A stretch of DNA of 51,211 nt, from assembly GCA_016936595.1 (NCBI GenBank), contig JAFGXO010000016.1:1-51211 (forward strand), given 5' to 3'. Position 1 is the stretch's first letter, and every line of letters begins with the position of its first letter. Positions 35,542-43,903 of the stretch are shown piece after piece. The notes under the pieces are model-generated. The model had not been told where the DNA came from and did not search any database. It saw only the letters and a program-made list of their open reading frames with translations. Source of the DNA: Bacteroidales bacterium (lineage in GTDB: Bacteria; Bacteroidota; Bacteroidia; Bacteroidales; JAFGUD01). A program made the position numbers and the translations under genes.

Positions 35542-37605
35542 TTAAAACATCTTATATCTAATCCCGATATTTATCCACCTGCCGGGAAGTTTTATATAGC
35601 TTAAATCATAATATTCTGTATTTAACATGTTTGAAATTTGAACATAAAAAGTAAAATGTTTAATCGAGTACGAAAGTTTTGTGTCAAATATTAAAAATGG
35701 AGAAAATTGTGATTCTGCAAATGCGTTGGTTTCATTATTAAAAATAAAATACGACCCATTTCTGTAATTATATTTTGCCGACCAAGCTAAATAAAAGTTC
35801 TTTAGTAATTTATGATTTGCTGAAATGCTTAAATTATGCTTTAAATAATTTAAACTATATTTTGAAATAATTTCTGTTTGTGGTTTATTTTGATTTAAAA
35901 ATGTGTAGTTTATTGTGAGATTTTCTATCAATTTTATTTTAAATTTTTTGCTTAACATAACTTGAAATCCGAAAGTATTTACTTCTGTGTAATTCATTGT
36001 TTTCCATTTGTCTGTTTCGTTTAATTTAACCCAATCTATTAAATTTTTAGCAATTCTGTAAAAAACGGCACTCTGAATTGTAAATTTTGATTGTTTGTAT
36101 TTAAAACCATATTCATAAGTTGTTGCTTTTTCGGGTTTTAAATTAATATTTCCTTCATTTGAAGGACCGGTATAATACAAGTCTGTAAATGTAGGTAGTC
36201 TTACTCCCTGATTAACTGATAAATAGCTCGAAAAATTATTTGTAAATAAAACAGTAAATGATCCGGAAAAACTTTGAAAAAAGCCAAAAATTTCATTGTA
36301 AATAGAATTAATTCCGGCCGATAATTCAATTTTACCTATTTTTTTATATTGTTCAACATAAGCATTAAAAATCAATCTGTTGTCTCCTTTTGTAAATGGT
36401 GAGTTTTCTTTTATAAGATTACTATCTAAATCAATCCCCAAATTTGAGCTTTTAATATTATCATTTTGTATAAATAAGCCATAATATGAGTCGCCTAAAA
36501 ATGTTGAAAAACTTGAACTAATTGTAGCACCAAATGTTTGAGTTTGGTGATAATTATGTCCTGCGTAGTATGCCCATGATCGATAACTATTTTGAGCGTA
36601 TTTTGCCGTGTCTGAGATGCCTCTGATCCAAAAATCTCCGTTTTTTACATACCAATCTTCGTCTTCTCTAAAAAGCTCAAATCTATCTAAATGTAAATTG
36701 TAAAAAGCATTTATTTTATGTTGAAAATTTTTGCCGAATTTTAAATTAATACCCGAATTAAATTTACCAATATCTTCTGATTGATATGGGTAATTGGGAG
36801 AATAAAAATTTTGAGCACCATAACTTTTTATGCTTAAAGAGGTTTGAAAATCTATAATTATTTTTTTTGAATTGTAATTTTGGTTATAAAATATATTAGC
36901 CTCTGTAAAATCGGTATTTTCTGTGTATCCGTCAGATTTTTTTACATTAACCGACATTACTTTTCCGTTTTTTCCATTGTTAACTATAAATGACGTGCTA
37001 AAATTAAATAAATTATGTTGTCCATAAAAAGCCGAAATATATCCCTGATGTATGTTATTTTTAGTAATAATATTTATTGCTCCACTATATGCTCCAATCC
37101 CGTATTTATTTGATGCAGGACCTTGAAAAACTTGAATATTTGAAATTAAATCTAAAGAAATTGGGAGGGCAAAAGAATTATGGCCGGTTTGAGGATCAGA
37201 AATTGGAAAACCATTTAAAAGTATTAGAGCTTGATCAAAATTACCTCCGCGAATGCTCACGTCCGATTGAACATCGGAAAAGCCTCGCTGCTGAAAATCA
37301 ACGCCTAATGTTCCATCAAGTGCATCAGCTAAATTTGATGAAGACAATAAATTATTGTTAAAATTTATAATATTAATGATTGAGTTATTGTAAACTTTGC
37401 CCCGTTTAGCATCAATTAATATTTCAGAAATACCAATTGTGTCGTTTTGAGCAACTGCATACGAAAAGGAAGCGGATATGTAAACCATTGGAAGCACTAA
37501 AATTATAACAATTTTTTTTAAAGAATTTAAAATTGAAAAACCTTTGTTTTGCCATCTTTTAAAAAAGACAAATGTGTTTGACTTAATGTGAGTTTTAGTT
37601 CTCAT
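35542..37605 (-). CDS. TonB-dependent outer-membrane receptor (BtuB/FepA-like)
   Basis: A 687-residue TonB-dependent receptor, smaller than SusC. The N-terminus is long for a signal peptide (about 52 residues), with the hydrophobic stretch IVIILVLPMVYISASFSYAVA. A downstream start is possible, but no better-placed ATG is obvious. The plug domain shows VDFQQRGFSDVQSDVSIRGG, LLNGFPISDPQTGHN and GIGAYSGAINIITK; the barrel ends INIGIRYKMF. No TonB-box regulator, cobalamin riboswitch or Fur-type site was noticed in the 70-bp divergent gap with yjbQ, so the ligand is unknown. Confidence 0.9.
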   Translation of the reverse strand: MRTKTHIKSNTFVFFKRWQNKGFSILNSLKKIVIILVLPMVYISASFSYAVAQNDTIGISEILIDAKRGKVYNNSIINIINFNNNLLSSSNLADALDGTLGVDFQQRGFSDVQSDVSIRGGNFDQALILLNGFPISDPQTGHNSFALPISLDLISNIQVFQGPASNKYGIGAYSGAINIITKNNIHQGYISAFYGQHNLFNFSTSFIVNNGKNGKVMSVNVKKSDGYTENTDFTEANIFYNQNYNSKKIIIDFQTSLSIKSYGAQNFYSPNYPYQSEDIGKFNSGINLKFGKNFQHKINAFYNLHLDRFELFREDEDWYVKNGDFWIRGISDTAKYAQNSYRSWAYYAGHNYHQTQTFGATISSSFSTFLGDSYYGLFIQNDNIKSSNLGIDLDSNLIKENSPFTKGDNRLIFNAYVEQYKKIGKIELSAGINSIYNEIFGFFQSFSGSFTVLFTNNFSSYLSVNQGVRLPTFTDLYYTGPSNEGNINLKPEKATTYEYGFKYKQSKFTIQSAVFYRIAKNLIDWVKLNETDKWKTMNYTEVNTFGFQVMLSKKFKIKLIENLTINYTFLNQNKPQTEIISKYSLNYLKHNLSISANHKLLKNFYLAWSAKYNYRNGSYFIFNNETNAFAESQFSPFLIFDTKLSYSIKHFTFYVQISNMLNTEYYDLSYIKLPGRWINIGIRYKMF

Positions 37606-37614
37606 GTAAATAAA

Positions 37615-37645
37615 TTTTGTTTGTTAATAAAATAGTTTAATTTTG
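37615..37645 (+). promoter_or_regulatory. Candidate promoter for the YjbQ-family gene
   Basis: TTTTG (37615-37619) and TAATTTTG (37638-37645) match the Bacteroidota -33 and -7 boxes with an 18-bp spacer. Transcription would start near 37652. The GTG used by the ORF track (37648) would then lie at or upstream of the transcript start, which favours the ATG at 37675. Confidence 0.55.
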
Positions 37646-37674
37646 AAGTGCAAAAATCAAATTTTTTCGGTACA

Positions 37675-38082
37675 ATGCAAAAAATAATTGTCATTCAAAC
37701 AGTAAAAAAGAACGAACTTTACAACATTACAAGTAAAGTTTCTGAATTTGTAGAAAAATGCTGCGTAAAGAGTGGCATAGTTAATGTATATGCACAAGGA
37801 GCAACGTCCGGAATTATGATTCAAGAAAATTGGGATAATTCTGTACAAAGTGATGTTCTTAATTTTTTGCAGAGTATTATTCCAAGTGGAGTGTGGGAGC
37901 ATGATAAACAAGATAACAACGGAGATGCTCACATAAAAGCCGGAATTGTTGGACCAAGTGAAACAATTCCAATCATTGATGGAAAACTGGGATTGTCAGA
38001 ATGGCAAAATATTTTTTTCTGTGAATTTGATGGTCCAAGAAAAAAAAGAACTATTATTTTAACTATTTTTGCTAATAAATAA
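37675..38082 (+). CDS. YjbQ-family protein (UPF0047, secondary thiamine-phosphate synthase-like)
   Basis: A 135-residue protein of the widespread UPF0047/YjbQ family, whose E. coli member can act as a weak thiamine-phosphate synthase; the true role is uncertain. Family features are NITSKVSEFVEKCCVKSGIVNVYAQGATSGIMIQEN near the N-terminus, DNNGDAHIKAGIVGPSETIPI and the C-terminal LGLSEWQNIFFCEFDGPRKKR. The annotated His (GDAHIKAG) and Glu positions are kept. I moved the start from the GTG of the track to the ATG at 37675. It is divergent from the TonB receptor gene. Confidence 0.9.
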   Translation: MQKIIVIQTVKKNELYNITSKVSEFVEKCCVKSGIVNVYAQGATSGIMIQENWDNSVQSDVLNFLQSIIPSGVWEHDKQDNNGDAHIKAGIVGPSETIPIIDGKLGLSEWQNIFFCEFDGPRKKRTIILTIFANK

Positions 38083-38156
38083 TTTTTTGGAATATTATTT
38101 GTTCAAATTTTGAAAACTAAATTATTTTATTTTACTTTGACAAAAATTCATGCTAG

Positions 38157-39302
38157 ATGAATAATAAAGCATTTTCAGAGTCATATAAAAATTTTGTAGT
38201 CAACTTATTCAATGGAATTGAAAAGGGTGATTTAGAATACATCTATAAAGGTGAAGTTACCTCAACGGTTGTTACAAATATTTTAGACTTGGCTAAACTT
38301 AATTTAAATGATATTGATTTAAAACCACTTAGTTCAAGAATCTATTTTATTTTGGGCGAAGGTTTGCAAAATATATCACGGCATCAAGACAAAATTGATG
38401 GTACTACCCCCAGCGATAGTATAATTTTAATCAGCAAGCAAAAAGATACTTATAATATTACCACCGGTAATTTAATTAGAGTTGATAAAAAAGAAGAGCT
38501 TGAAGAAAAAATGCAGAAAATCAATTCAATGAATATTGATGAACTGCGTTATTTTGCCAGATATATAAGAAAAAATTACACTTTATCTGAAAAAGGCGGA
38601 GCTAATTTGGGGCTGGTTGAAATGGCAAAAAGATCCGGCAGTAAGCTTATTTATGGTTTTAAAGATTATTTACCCAATTACTCTTTTTTTTATTTTACAA
38701 TTGAATTAGACTTAAAAAACACTAAGCCAACGGATATTTTAATTATTCCTAAAAATGAATATAGAAATATTAATTTCCTTAAAAGATTTCATCAAACTTT
38801 AGCAGATCAAAATATTTATCTTGTTTTTAAAGGCGATTTTCATCAAAATAATATTTTGGCTTTGTTTGATATTTTAAGAAAACAAATGGCAGAAACGGTT
38901 GTTTCAATAAAGCTTAAAAATGTTCTTATTGAGGTTTTACAAAATATAGAAAAACATGGAGATAATTTACATGAAATTACAGATTGGAAACCAGGAATTG
39001 TTACAATACATCAATCTGAAGATGATTTTTTTCTTACAGCTTCAAACTATATAATTAACTCCAGAATTCCCCAATTAAAAAACAAAATTGATCAAATAAA
39101 TTCTTTGTCTCGTGATAAACTTAATGAGCTTTATCGCGAAAGTTTACTTGATTTTAATCAGGAAATTACAGCCAAAAAAACAGGATTAGGATATATCGAT
39201 ATTAGACGCAGAAGTGGCACACCTTTATCTTTCGATTTTATAAAAGTTGATGATAACTATTCGTTATTTTTTATTCAAATTATAATTAAAGACAAAAATT
39301 AA
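38157..39302 (+). CDS. SiaB-type protein kinase, two tandem domains
   Basis: A 381-residue protein made of two SiaB-like (DUF6272, GHKL-related kinase) domains in tandem. Each has an N-box-like helix (GLQNISRHQDK near residue 72; VLQNIEKHGDN near 263) and a later glycine loop (KGGANLGLVEMAKRSGS; KTGLGYIDIRRRSGT), followed by a closing beta strand (SFFYFTIEL; YSLFFIQII). In P. aeruginosa SiaB is a single domain of about half this length that phosphorylates SiaC. The SiaC gene 39312-39686 starts 9 bp downstream, a strong functional link. A TTTTG/TTACTTTG promoter-like pair lies at 38108-38139. Confidence 0.85.
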   Translation: MNNKAFSESYKNFVVNLFNGIEKGDLEYIYKGEVTSTVVTNILDLAKLNLNDIDLKPLSSRIYFILGEGLQNISRHQDKIDGTTPSDSIILISKQKDTYNITTGNLIRVDKKEELEEKMQKINSMNIDELRYFARYIRKNYTLSEKGGANLGLVEMAKRSGSKLIYGFKDYLPNYSFFYFTIELDLKNTKPTDILIIPKNEYRNINFLKRFHQTLADQNIYLVFKGDFHQNNILALFDILRKQMAETVVSIKLKNVLIEVLQNIEKHGDNLHEITDWKPGIVTIHQSEDDFFLTASNYIINSRIPQLKNKIDQINSLSRDKLNELYRESLLDFNQEITAKKTGLGYIDIRRRSGTPLSFDFIKVDDNYSLFFIQIIIKDKN

Positions 39303-39311
39303 TATAAAAAT

Positions 39312-39686
39312 ATGAAAGCATTAGAAATACAAGCAACAGCCGACACTCCCAAAGTTATTTTGGACAAAGACAAAAATTATTTTGAAATCTCTGGATTGTC
39401 GCTTCCTGAAGATGCTATTGAATTTTACAAACCAATAATGGCTTGGTTAGAAGACTATGCAGATGATCCAAACTCAGATACTGTATTTAATTTAAAATTA
39501 GAGTATTTTAACACTGCTTCGTCTAAACAAATTATTCAACTTTTGTTATTTTTAGAAAAATTAAACTCTAAAACAAATGTGAAAATTCGTTGGCATTATA
39601 AAGATATTGATGAGGATATGCATGATTTGGGTGAAGAATATTCTGAAATTATTAAAGTTAATTTCGATTTAGTAGAATATACTTAA
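39312..39686 (+). CDS. SiaC-family regulatory phosphoprotein (copy 3)
   Basis: A 124-residue SiaC homologue and the one paired with the tandem SiaB kinase (9-bp gap). Features are PKVILDKDKNYFEISG, LPEDAIEFYKPIMAWLEDYA and YFNTASSKQIIQLL; the candidate phosphosite is Thr68, the same number as reported for P. aeruginosa SiaC. It differs from copies 1 and 2 in the N-terminal dozen residues. The operon ends at a terminator 24 bp after the stop codon. Confidence 0.9.
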   Translation: MKALEIQATADTPKVILDKDKNYFEISGLSLPEDAIEFYKPIMAWLEDYADDPNSDTVFNLKLEYFNTASSKQIIQLLLFLEKLNSKTNVKIRWHYKDIDEDMHDLGEEYSEIIKVNFDLVEYT

Positions 39687-39710
39687 AAATAATTATTAAG
39701 TTAACATATT

Positions 39711-39736
39711 AAAACGCACTAATTCAGTGCGTTTTT
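39711..39736 (+). terminator. Rho-independent terminator of the siaB-siaC unit
   Basis: A perfect 10-bp stem AAAACGCACT/AGTGCGTTTT with loop AATTC and a short T tract, lying immediately before the end of convergent gldB. Confidence 0.85.
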
Positions 39737-39740
39737 GTGC

Positions 39741-40745
39741 TTATGGTTGATAGTATGAATTGTTGTAAATTATCATGTAATCGGAAATGTTCATTAGTTC
39801 TTTTAGCGTTATTTGCGGGTTGTTTTCAGTGTATGCTTCAATAATTTTGTAACCTATAAAAGCACCCGCTCTGGGTGCCGACTTTGTTTGAAATGGAGTT
39901 GTAAATGGTGCTTCTCCGGTGTAGGTTTTTATATCCATAAAATTTGTTGAAAAAAGCATTTCCTCTGAAATTAAGTACTCCCAAATATTTTTTTCATATT
40001 CATTTGCCCAACCCCATTGTGAGTATTTGTAGCCCCATTTTAGTGTGTCGTTTACTTCGGGTAACATCGCATCTAAAAAGTATTGAACTCTTCCTTGATA
40101 AATCATATTTGATAAAACTGTATTTATTGAATCATTGTACGGAAATTGTGCTGTACACCACGCTCGCATTACGTCAACCGGAAGCATTTCTTTGGTCATT
40201 CGGCGTACTAAATAATTTTCAAACATTCCCGAATAAGCAGTAAACGACTTGCCAAGGTATTTATCTAAACTTATTCCAATATAGTTGTTTCCAGTAAAAA
40301 CAGATATATTATAGCCTGAAATACAAGTGTTTATTGTGGGTATTGTGGTGTTGGGGAAATAATATTTGTAATGTTTAAAAGCATTTGTTAAATTTTGCTC
40401 AATAAAATTATCGTTTGGTGGAAAAACAGAAAGAACATGATTATATAAATCCATTTGATCGCAATAGTAATAAAAATCTGTTAAATGATCATAAAAAGTT
40501 CGCTGATCCGGTAATCCAACTCCTATTAGTTTTGTGTTATAATCTGTAAAAAAATCACTATATTTATCTTGCATCTTTGGCATTGCATAGTAAATACTGT
40601 CGCCGCTAAGACTAAACATTTCGATGTCGAATCTGTTAATCTCAAGGTTTATTTCTTGATCCGAAACATCAACGTTAAATTTATTATTATTGCAACTTGA
40701 TAAAATAAATATTATTGCGAGCAACGATAGTCCGTATTTTTTCAT
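39741..40745 (-). CDS. gldB: Gliding motility lipoprotein GldB-like
   Basis: A 334-residue lipoprotein of the GldB family, linked to the type IX secretion/gliding apparatus of Bacteroidota. The signal peptide has a lipobox ILSSC giving mature CNNNKFNVDVS. Family-like features are INLEINRFDIEMFSL, FPNTTIPTINTCISGYN, NYIGISLDKYLGK and the C-terminal SAPRAGAFIGYKIIEAYTENN. It agrees with the T9SS-sorted protein at 22758-24644. Its ATG overlaps the queG stop by 4 nt (ATGA), so queG is translated first and the pair is coupled, a gene order known in Bacteroidota. Confidence 0.87.
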   Translation of the reverse strand: MKKYGLSLLAIIFILSSCNNNKFNVDVSDQEINLEINRFDIEMFSLSGDSIYYAMPKMQDKYSDFFTDYNTKLIGVGLPDQRTFYDHLTDFYYYCDQMDLYNHVLSVFPPNDNFIEQNLTNAFKHYKYYFPNTTIPTINTCISGYNISVFTGNNYIGISLDKYLGKSFTAYSGMFENYLVRRMTKEMLPVDVMRAWCTAQFPYNDSINTVLSNMIYQGRVQYFLDAMLPEVNDTLKWGYKYSQWGWANEYEKNIWEYLISEEMLFSTNFMDIKTYTGEAPFTTPFQTKSAPRAGAFIGYKIIEAYTENNPQITLKELMNISDYMIIYNNSYYQP

Positions 40746-41671
40746 TTTTGTTTATTTTTTATGTAATTTATGTTCCTGTATAATCCTGTATATTTTGTTC
40801 TTTTAACGGCCGAATTGATAAAAATATTATTAAATGTTTGTTCAGAAATATTTTCCCAGTCCTTTTTTTCTAATTGCAAAAGTAAAAAATGTGGATTAAA
40901 TCTTTCATCTTCTGTTGGAATTGATTTTTTATTCCATGGGCAAACATCTTGACAAATATCGCAGCCAAAAATATTATTTTTAAAATTTAAGTTAAAATCA
41001 TTTTCAAATTCCCCTTTTTTTTCTATTGTTTGATAAGAAATACAATTGTTTGAGTTAATAATATATGGTTTTATTATTGCTCCTGTTGGGCAAGCTTCAA
41101 TACATTTTGTGCAACTTCCACAGTAAGAGTTAATTTGTTTAGTTGAATAGGTTAACTCTATATCAATAATTAATTCACCTATAAAAAAAAATGAGCCTTT
41201 TTTTGTTAGTAACATTGAGTTTTTTCCAATCCAGCCTAAACCGGCTTTTTTTGCAATTGATCGTTCTAATACCGGTGCTGAATCAACAAATACTCTACCG
41301 TTTACGGGTTCAATTTGTTTGTTAATAAATTCAAAAAGTTTATATAAATCATCTTTTAATATTTTGTGATAATCTGCACCGTAGGCATATTTTGAAATTT
41401 GGTATGTGTTGTTATTTTGCTGTTTTTGAGGAAAGTAATTTTTGAGAACAACAATAACAGATTTAGCGTTTTCAACAAGCAAATTGGGGTTTAAACGTTT
41501 TTCAAAATTTCGCTTCATGTAGCTCATGTCTGCGTGATAGTTGTTATCTATCCATTTTTGTAAATGTTCTTTTTCTGAGGATAAAAAATCGGCTTTTATT
41601 ATTCCTATTTCGTTAAAACCTGTTTTAAGAGCTTGATTTTTAATGAGTTCTGTTTTTTCAGAAATATTCAT
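40742..41671 (-). CDS. queG: Epoxyqueuosine reductase QueG
   Basis: Cobalamin- and iron-sulfur-dependent enzyme for the last step of queuosine synthesis in tRNA. The 309-residue length fits the form without the C-terminal HEAT repeats. Two ferredoxin-type 4Fe-4S motifs are clear: CGSCTKCIEACPTGAI and CDICQDVCPWN. The N-terminal half shows YMKRNFEKRLNPNLL, YAYGADYHKIL and VDSAPVLERSIAKKAGLGWIGKN, the QueG hallmark. It is the first gene of the two-gene unit with gldB. Confidence 0.96.
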   Translation of the reverse strand: MNISEKTELIKNQALKTGFNEIGIIKADFLSSEKEHLQKWIDNNYHADMSYMKRNFEKRLNPNLLVENAKSVIVVLKNYFPQKQQNNNTYQISKYAYGADYHKILKDDLYKLFEFINKQIEPVNGRVFVDSAPVLERSIAKKAGLGWIGKNSMLLTKKGSFFFIGELIIDIELTYSTKQINSYCGSCTKCIEACPTGAIIKPYIINSNNCISYQTIEKKGEFENDFNLNFKNNIFGCDICQDVCPWNKKSIPTEDERFNPHFLLLQLEKKDWENISEQTFNNIFINSAVKRTKYTGLYRNINYIKNKQK

Positions 41672-41700
41672 TTGTTTTTGTAATTTTAATTTACTTAAAA

Positions 41701-41728
41701 AAAACCCAACATTTTTTGTTGGGTTTTT
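41701..41728 (-). terminator. Terminator after the lytic transglycosylase gene
   Basis: A perfect 11-bp stem AAAACCCAACA/TGTTGGGTTTT with a TTTTT loop. Read on the minus strand it continues in a T tract (from the A run at 41697-41704). It closes the parA-parB-DUF5683-mltD run. Confidence 0.92.
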
Positions 41729-41745
41729 ATTTGTAAAATAAATAA

Positions 41746-43299
41746 TTATTTACGTTTAATTTTAATAACTTGTCCAATTTGTAGATGCTGAACATCGCTA
41801 TTTGTAAAACTGTTAATAGTTTTTATATCATCGTGAGAAACACCATTAAATTTTTGTGCTATAGTATATAAGTTATCACCTGATTTTATAGTATAATAAA
41901 TAAAATTTGGATCAAGGTTTTGTTGGGCAGTTGTTCTATTGCTTGATTTATTTTGTTTTTGATCAAAACTCATTGAATTAAAGCTGTTGTAATACGATAC
42001 TTTACGTAAAGGTTCATAGATTTTTAAAGTTTGACCAACGGTAAGTCTGTTAGATGTTAACCCGTTCCAACATTTTATATCGCTTATCGACACGTCAAAC
42101 CATTCGGCAATAAAAGAGTAGGTGTCGCCTGATTTAATAGTGTAGTTAACAACTCCCATACCGCTAAAATCATAATCGGGGCATGGTGGCGGAGTGTATG
42201 TTGATTGTCTGTAAGTGTTATTATTTCGATGTGTTGGCATTGATTTTACAACAAATTTACTCGAAAATAGAATAGAATCATTGTAATCGTAAATTTTATC
42301 TTCGTTAATTAAATAATTCATAATTTCTTCAACCGGTAGTCGTAAAGCGTAGGGTTTTACGTACCCCGGGATAATATCTAATTTAAATTGAGGATTTAAA
42401 TCTCTAAGTTGTTCTATTGGAATATCTAACACTTCGGCAACTTGTAATAAGTGTAAAGTATCGGTTACCATAACTGTATCAGTATTTAAAGGTAATTGAA
42501 TATCAGCAGGATAAAAATTATGTTCGTCGGTGTAGTTCATAATATAAGTCATAGCAATAAATGCTGGAATATATCCTCTTGTTTCGCGGGGTAGATACAT
42601 GTAAATGTCCCAAAAATCAGTTTTTCCACCCGAACGAGCTATTGCTCTGCGAACATTACCGGCACCACAATTGTATGATGCTAAAGCTAAGTTCCAATCT
42701 CCAAAAATAGCGTATAGTTCATCTAAATATTGAACAGCAGCTTCGGTGCTTCTGAGTGGGTCGCGGCGTTCGTCAACATAACTGTTAATTTCTAAATTAT
42801 ATCTTTTGCCTGTTGCATAAATAAATTGCCAAATTCCGGTTGCTCCGGCACTCGAAACTGCTCTTGGATTTAAAGCTGATTCAATAATTGGTAAATATTT
42901 TAGCTCAAGTGGCATGTTGTGTGCATCAAGTTCTTTTTCGAACATTGGAAAATAATATTCCGAAAGACCCATATATGTAGGAATCATGTATTTGCCTTTT
43001 TTAAGATATAAATAAATCCATTGTCTAACTTTTTCGTTATAAGACAGTTGTATAGGTGTTGGTATTAGTTTTAGTCTTTCAATTATTATAGAATCGGAAA
43101 CGTTAATGTCGTGATCGTTTGTGAAAATGTTTTTTTGAACACTTGTGTCTAATGATGTTTTAACGTACCATCCATTTAATAAACTGTCAAAATTTGACAT
43201 AGTTTGTGCTCTTAGAAGAGAGTCTTCATTAATTTGAGCATTAATTACTGTGTTTGATAATAGCGTGAAAGAAAATAAAATAAAGAAGAGTTTTTTCAT
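41746..43299 (-). CDS. Membrane-bound lytic murein transglycosylase with two LysM domains (MltD-like)
   Basis: A 517-residue exported enzyme that cleaves peptidoglycan to 1,6-anhydro-muropeptides. It has a signal peptide, then a SLT domain (about residues 130-270) with catalytic Glu in PIIESALNPRAVSSAGATGIWQF and the GDWNLALASYNCGAGNVRRAI motif. Two LysM modules follow in the C-terminal part (NYTIKSGDTYSFIAEWFDV and YYTIKSGDNLYTIAQKFNG), separated by a Ser/Asn/Gln-rich linker. It is the last gene after parA, parB and DUF5683, the usual order in Bacteroidales, although the relA/spoT gene often found next is missing. AnmK, encoded about 4 kb away, recycles its anhydro products. Confidence 0.95.
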   Translation of the reverse strand: MKKLFFILFSFTLLSNTVINAQINEDSLLRAQTMSNFDSLLNGWYVKTSLDTSVQKNIFTNDHDINVSDSIIIERLKLIPTPIQLSYNEKVRQWIYLYLKKGKYMIPTYMGLSEYYFPMFEKELDAHNMPLELKYLPIIESALNPRAVSSAGATGIWQFIYATGKRYNLEINSYVDERRDPLRSTEAAVQYLDELYAIFGDWNLALASYNCGAGNVRRAIARSGGKTDFWDIYMYLPRETRGYIPAFIAMTYIMNYTDEHNFYPADIQLPLNTDTVMVTDTLHLLQVAEVLDIPIEQLRDLNPQFKLDIIPGYVKPYALRLPVEEIMNYLINEDKIYDYNDSILFSSKFVVKSMPTHRNNNTYRQSTYTPPPCPDYDFSGMGVVNYTIKSGDTYSFIAEWFDVSISDIKCWNGLTSNRLTVGQTLKIYEPLRKVSYYNSFNSMSFDQKQNKSSNRTTAQQNLDPNFIYYTIKSGDNLYTIAQKFNGVSHDDIKTINSFTNSDVQHLQIGQVIKIKRK

Positions 43300-43336
43300 T
43301 AGTTTAATTTTTTTTGGTAAAAACTGTACAAATTTA

Positions 43337-43903
43337 CTAAAAATAAAATTGAAAAGTTAATCCGTAAACAGGATTGAGTGCAAAAGTATTAAAATAAGGT
43401 TTAAAATTCAAGGATAAATCATCAGAGATGTCAAAATCACTAAGTTCGGCGTCAACATAAGCGTCTATAACATTTATTGTCCACCACAATATTCCTCCAA
43501 TAAAAAACAAATCCCTCTGTCGTCTGGCAACGTTATAATTATTTGCCAGTTCGTTTAAATCTGAAATTCCGGTTGTTGGAAATTTTAGATGTTCGGGTAT
43601 TGTTTGGTCTTGCATTAAAAGAATATCGTTTCTGTATGCAATATAAGCCCATTGAGATTTTCTAATATAATATCCAACTCCACCAAAAACGCCATAAATT
43701 ATCGGGATTTTATAGTATTTTCTGTTGTATATTTGTCCGGCTCCGGGCAAAACTGCCGATAAAGCAATTGCAACAGTTGGATTACGTACAGGTTTAACTT
43801 TTTTAGTTGTAGTATCTTGAGAAATAATAATTAAACTGTCATTTTGTGAAAATATTTGAATTGAAAATACAACAAAAAAAAGCAAAAAAATTAGGTACTT
43901 CAT
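43337..43903 (-). CDS. DUF5683 membrane protein
   Basis: A 188-residue protein of the DUF5683 family, a fixed neighbour of parAB in Bacteroidota with unknown function. It has a signal peptide (ending FSIQIFSQ), the family motif ALSAVLPGAGQIYNRKYYKIPIIYG (about residues 48-72) with a hydrophobic segment, SQWAYIAYRNDI, and a second hydrophobic region (LFFIGGILWWTINVIDAYVDA). The C-terminus ends in YGLTFQFYF, like an outer-membrane strand. Its start codon overlaps the parB stop by one base (TAATG), so translation is coupled. Confidence 0.9.
   Translation of the reverse strand: MKYLIFLLFFVVFSIQIFSQNDSLIIISQDTTTKKVKPVRNPTVAIALSAVLPGAGQIYNRKYYKIPIIYGVFGGVGYYIRKSQWAYIAYRNDILLMQDQTIPEHLKFPTTGISDLNELANNYNVARRQRDLFFIGGILWWTINVIDAYVDAELSDFDISDDLSLNFKPYFNTFALNPVYGLTFQFYF

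Noticed and set aside
35542-37680. Cobalamin riboswitch upstream of the BtuB-like receptor
   Set aside because: The upstream gap to the divergent yjbQ gene is only about 70 bp and shows no riboswitch-like conserved boxes or hairpins.
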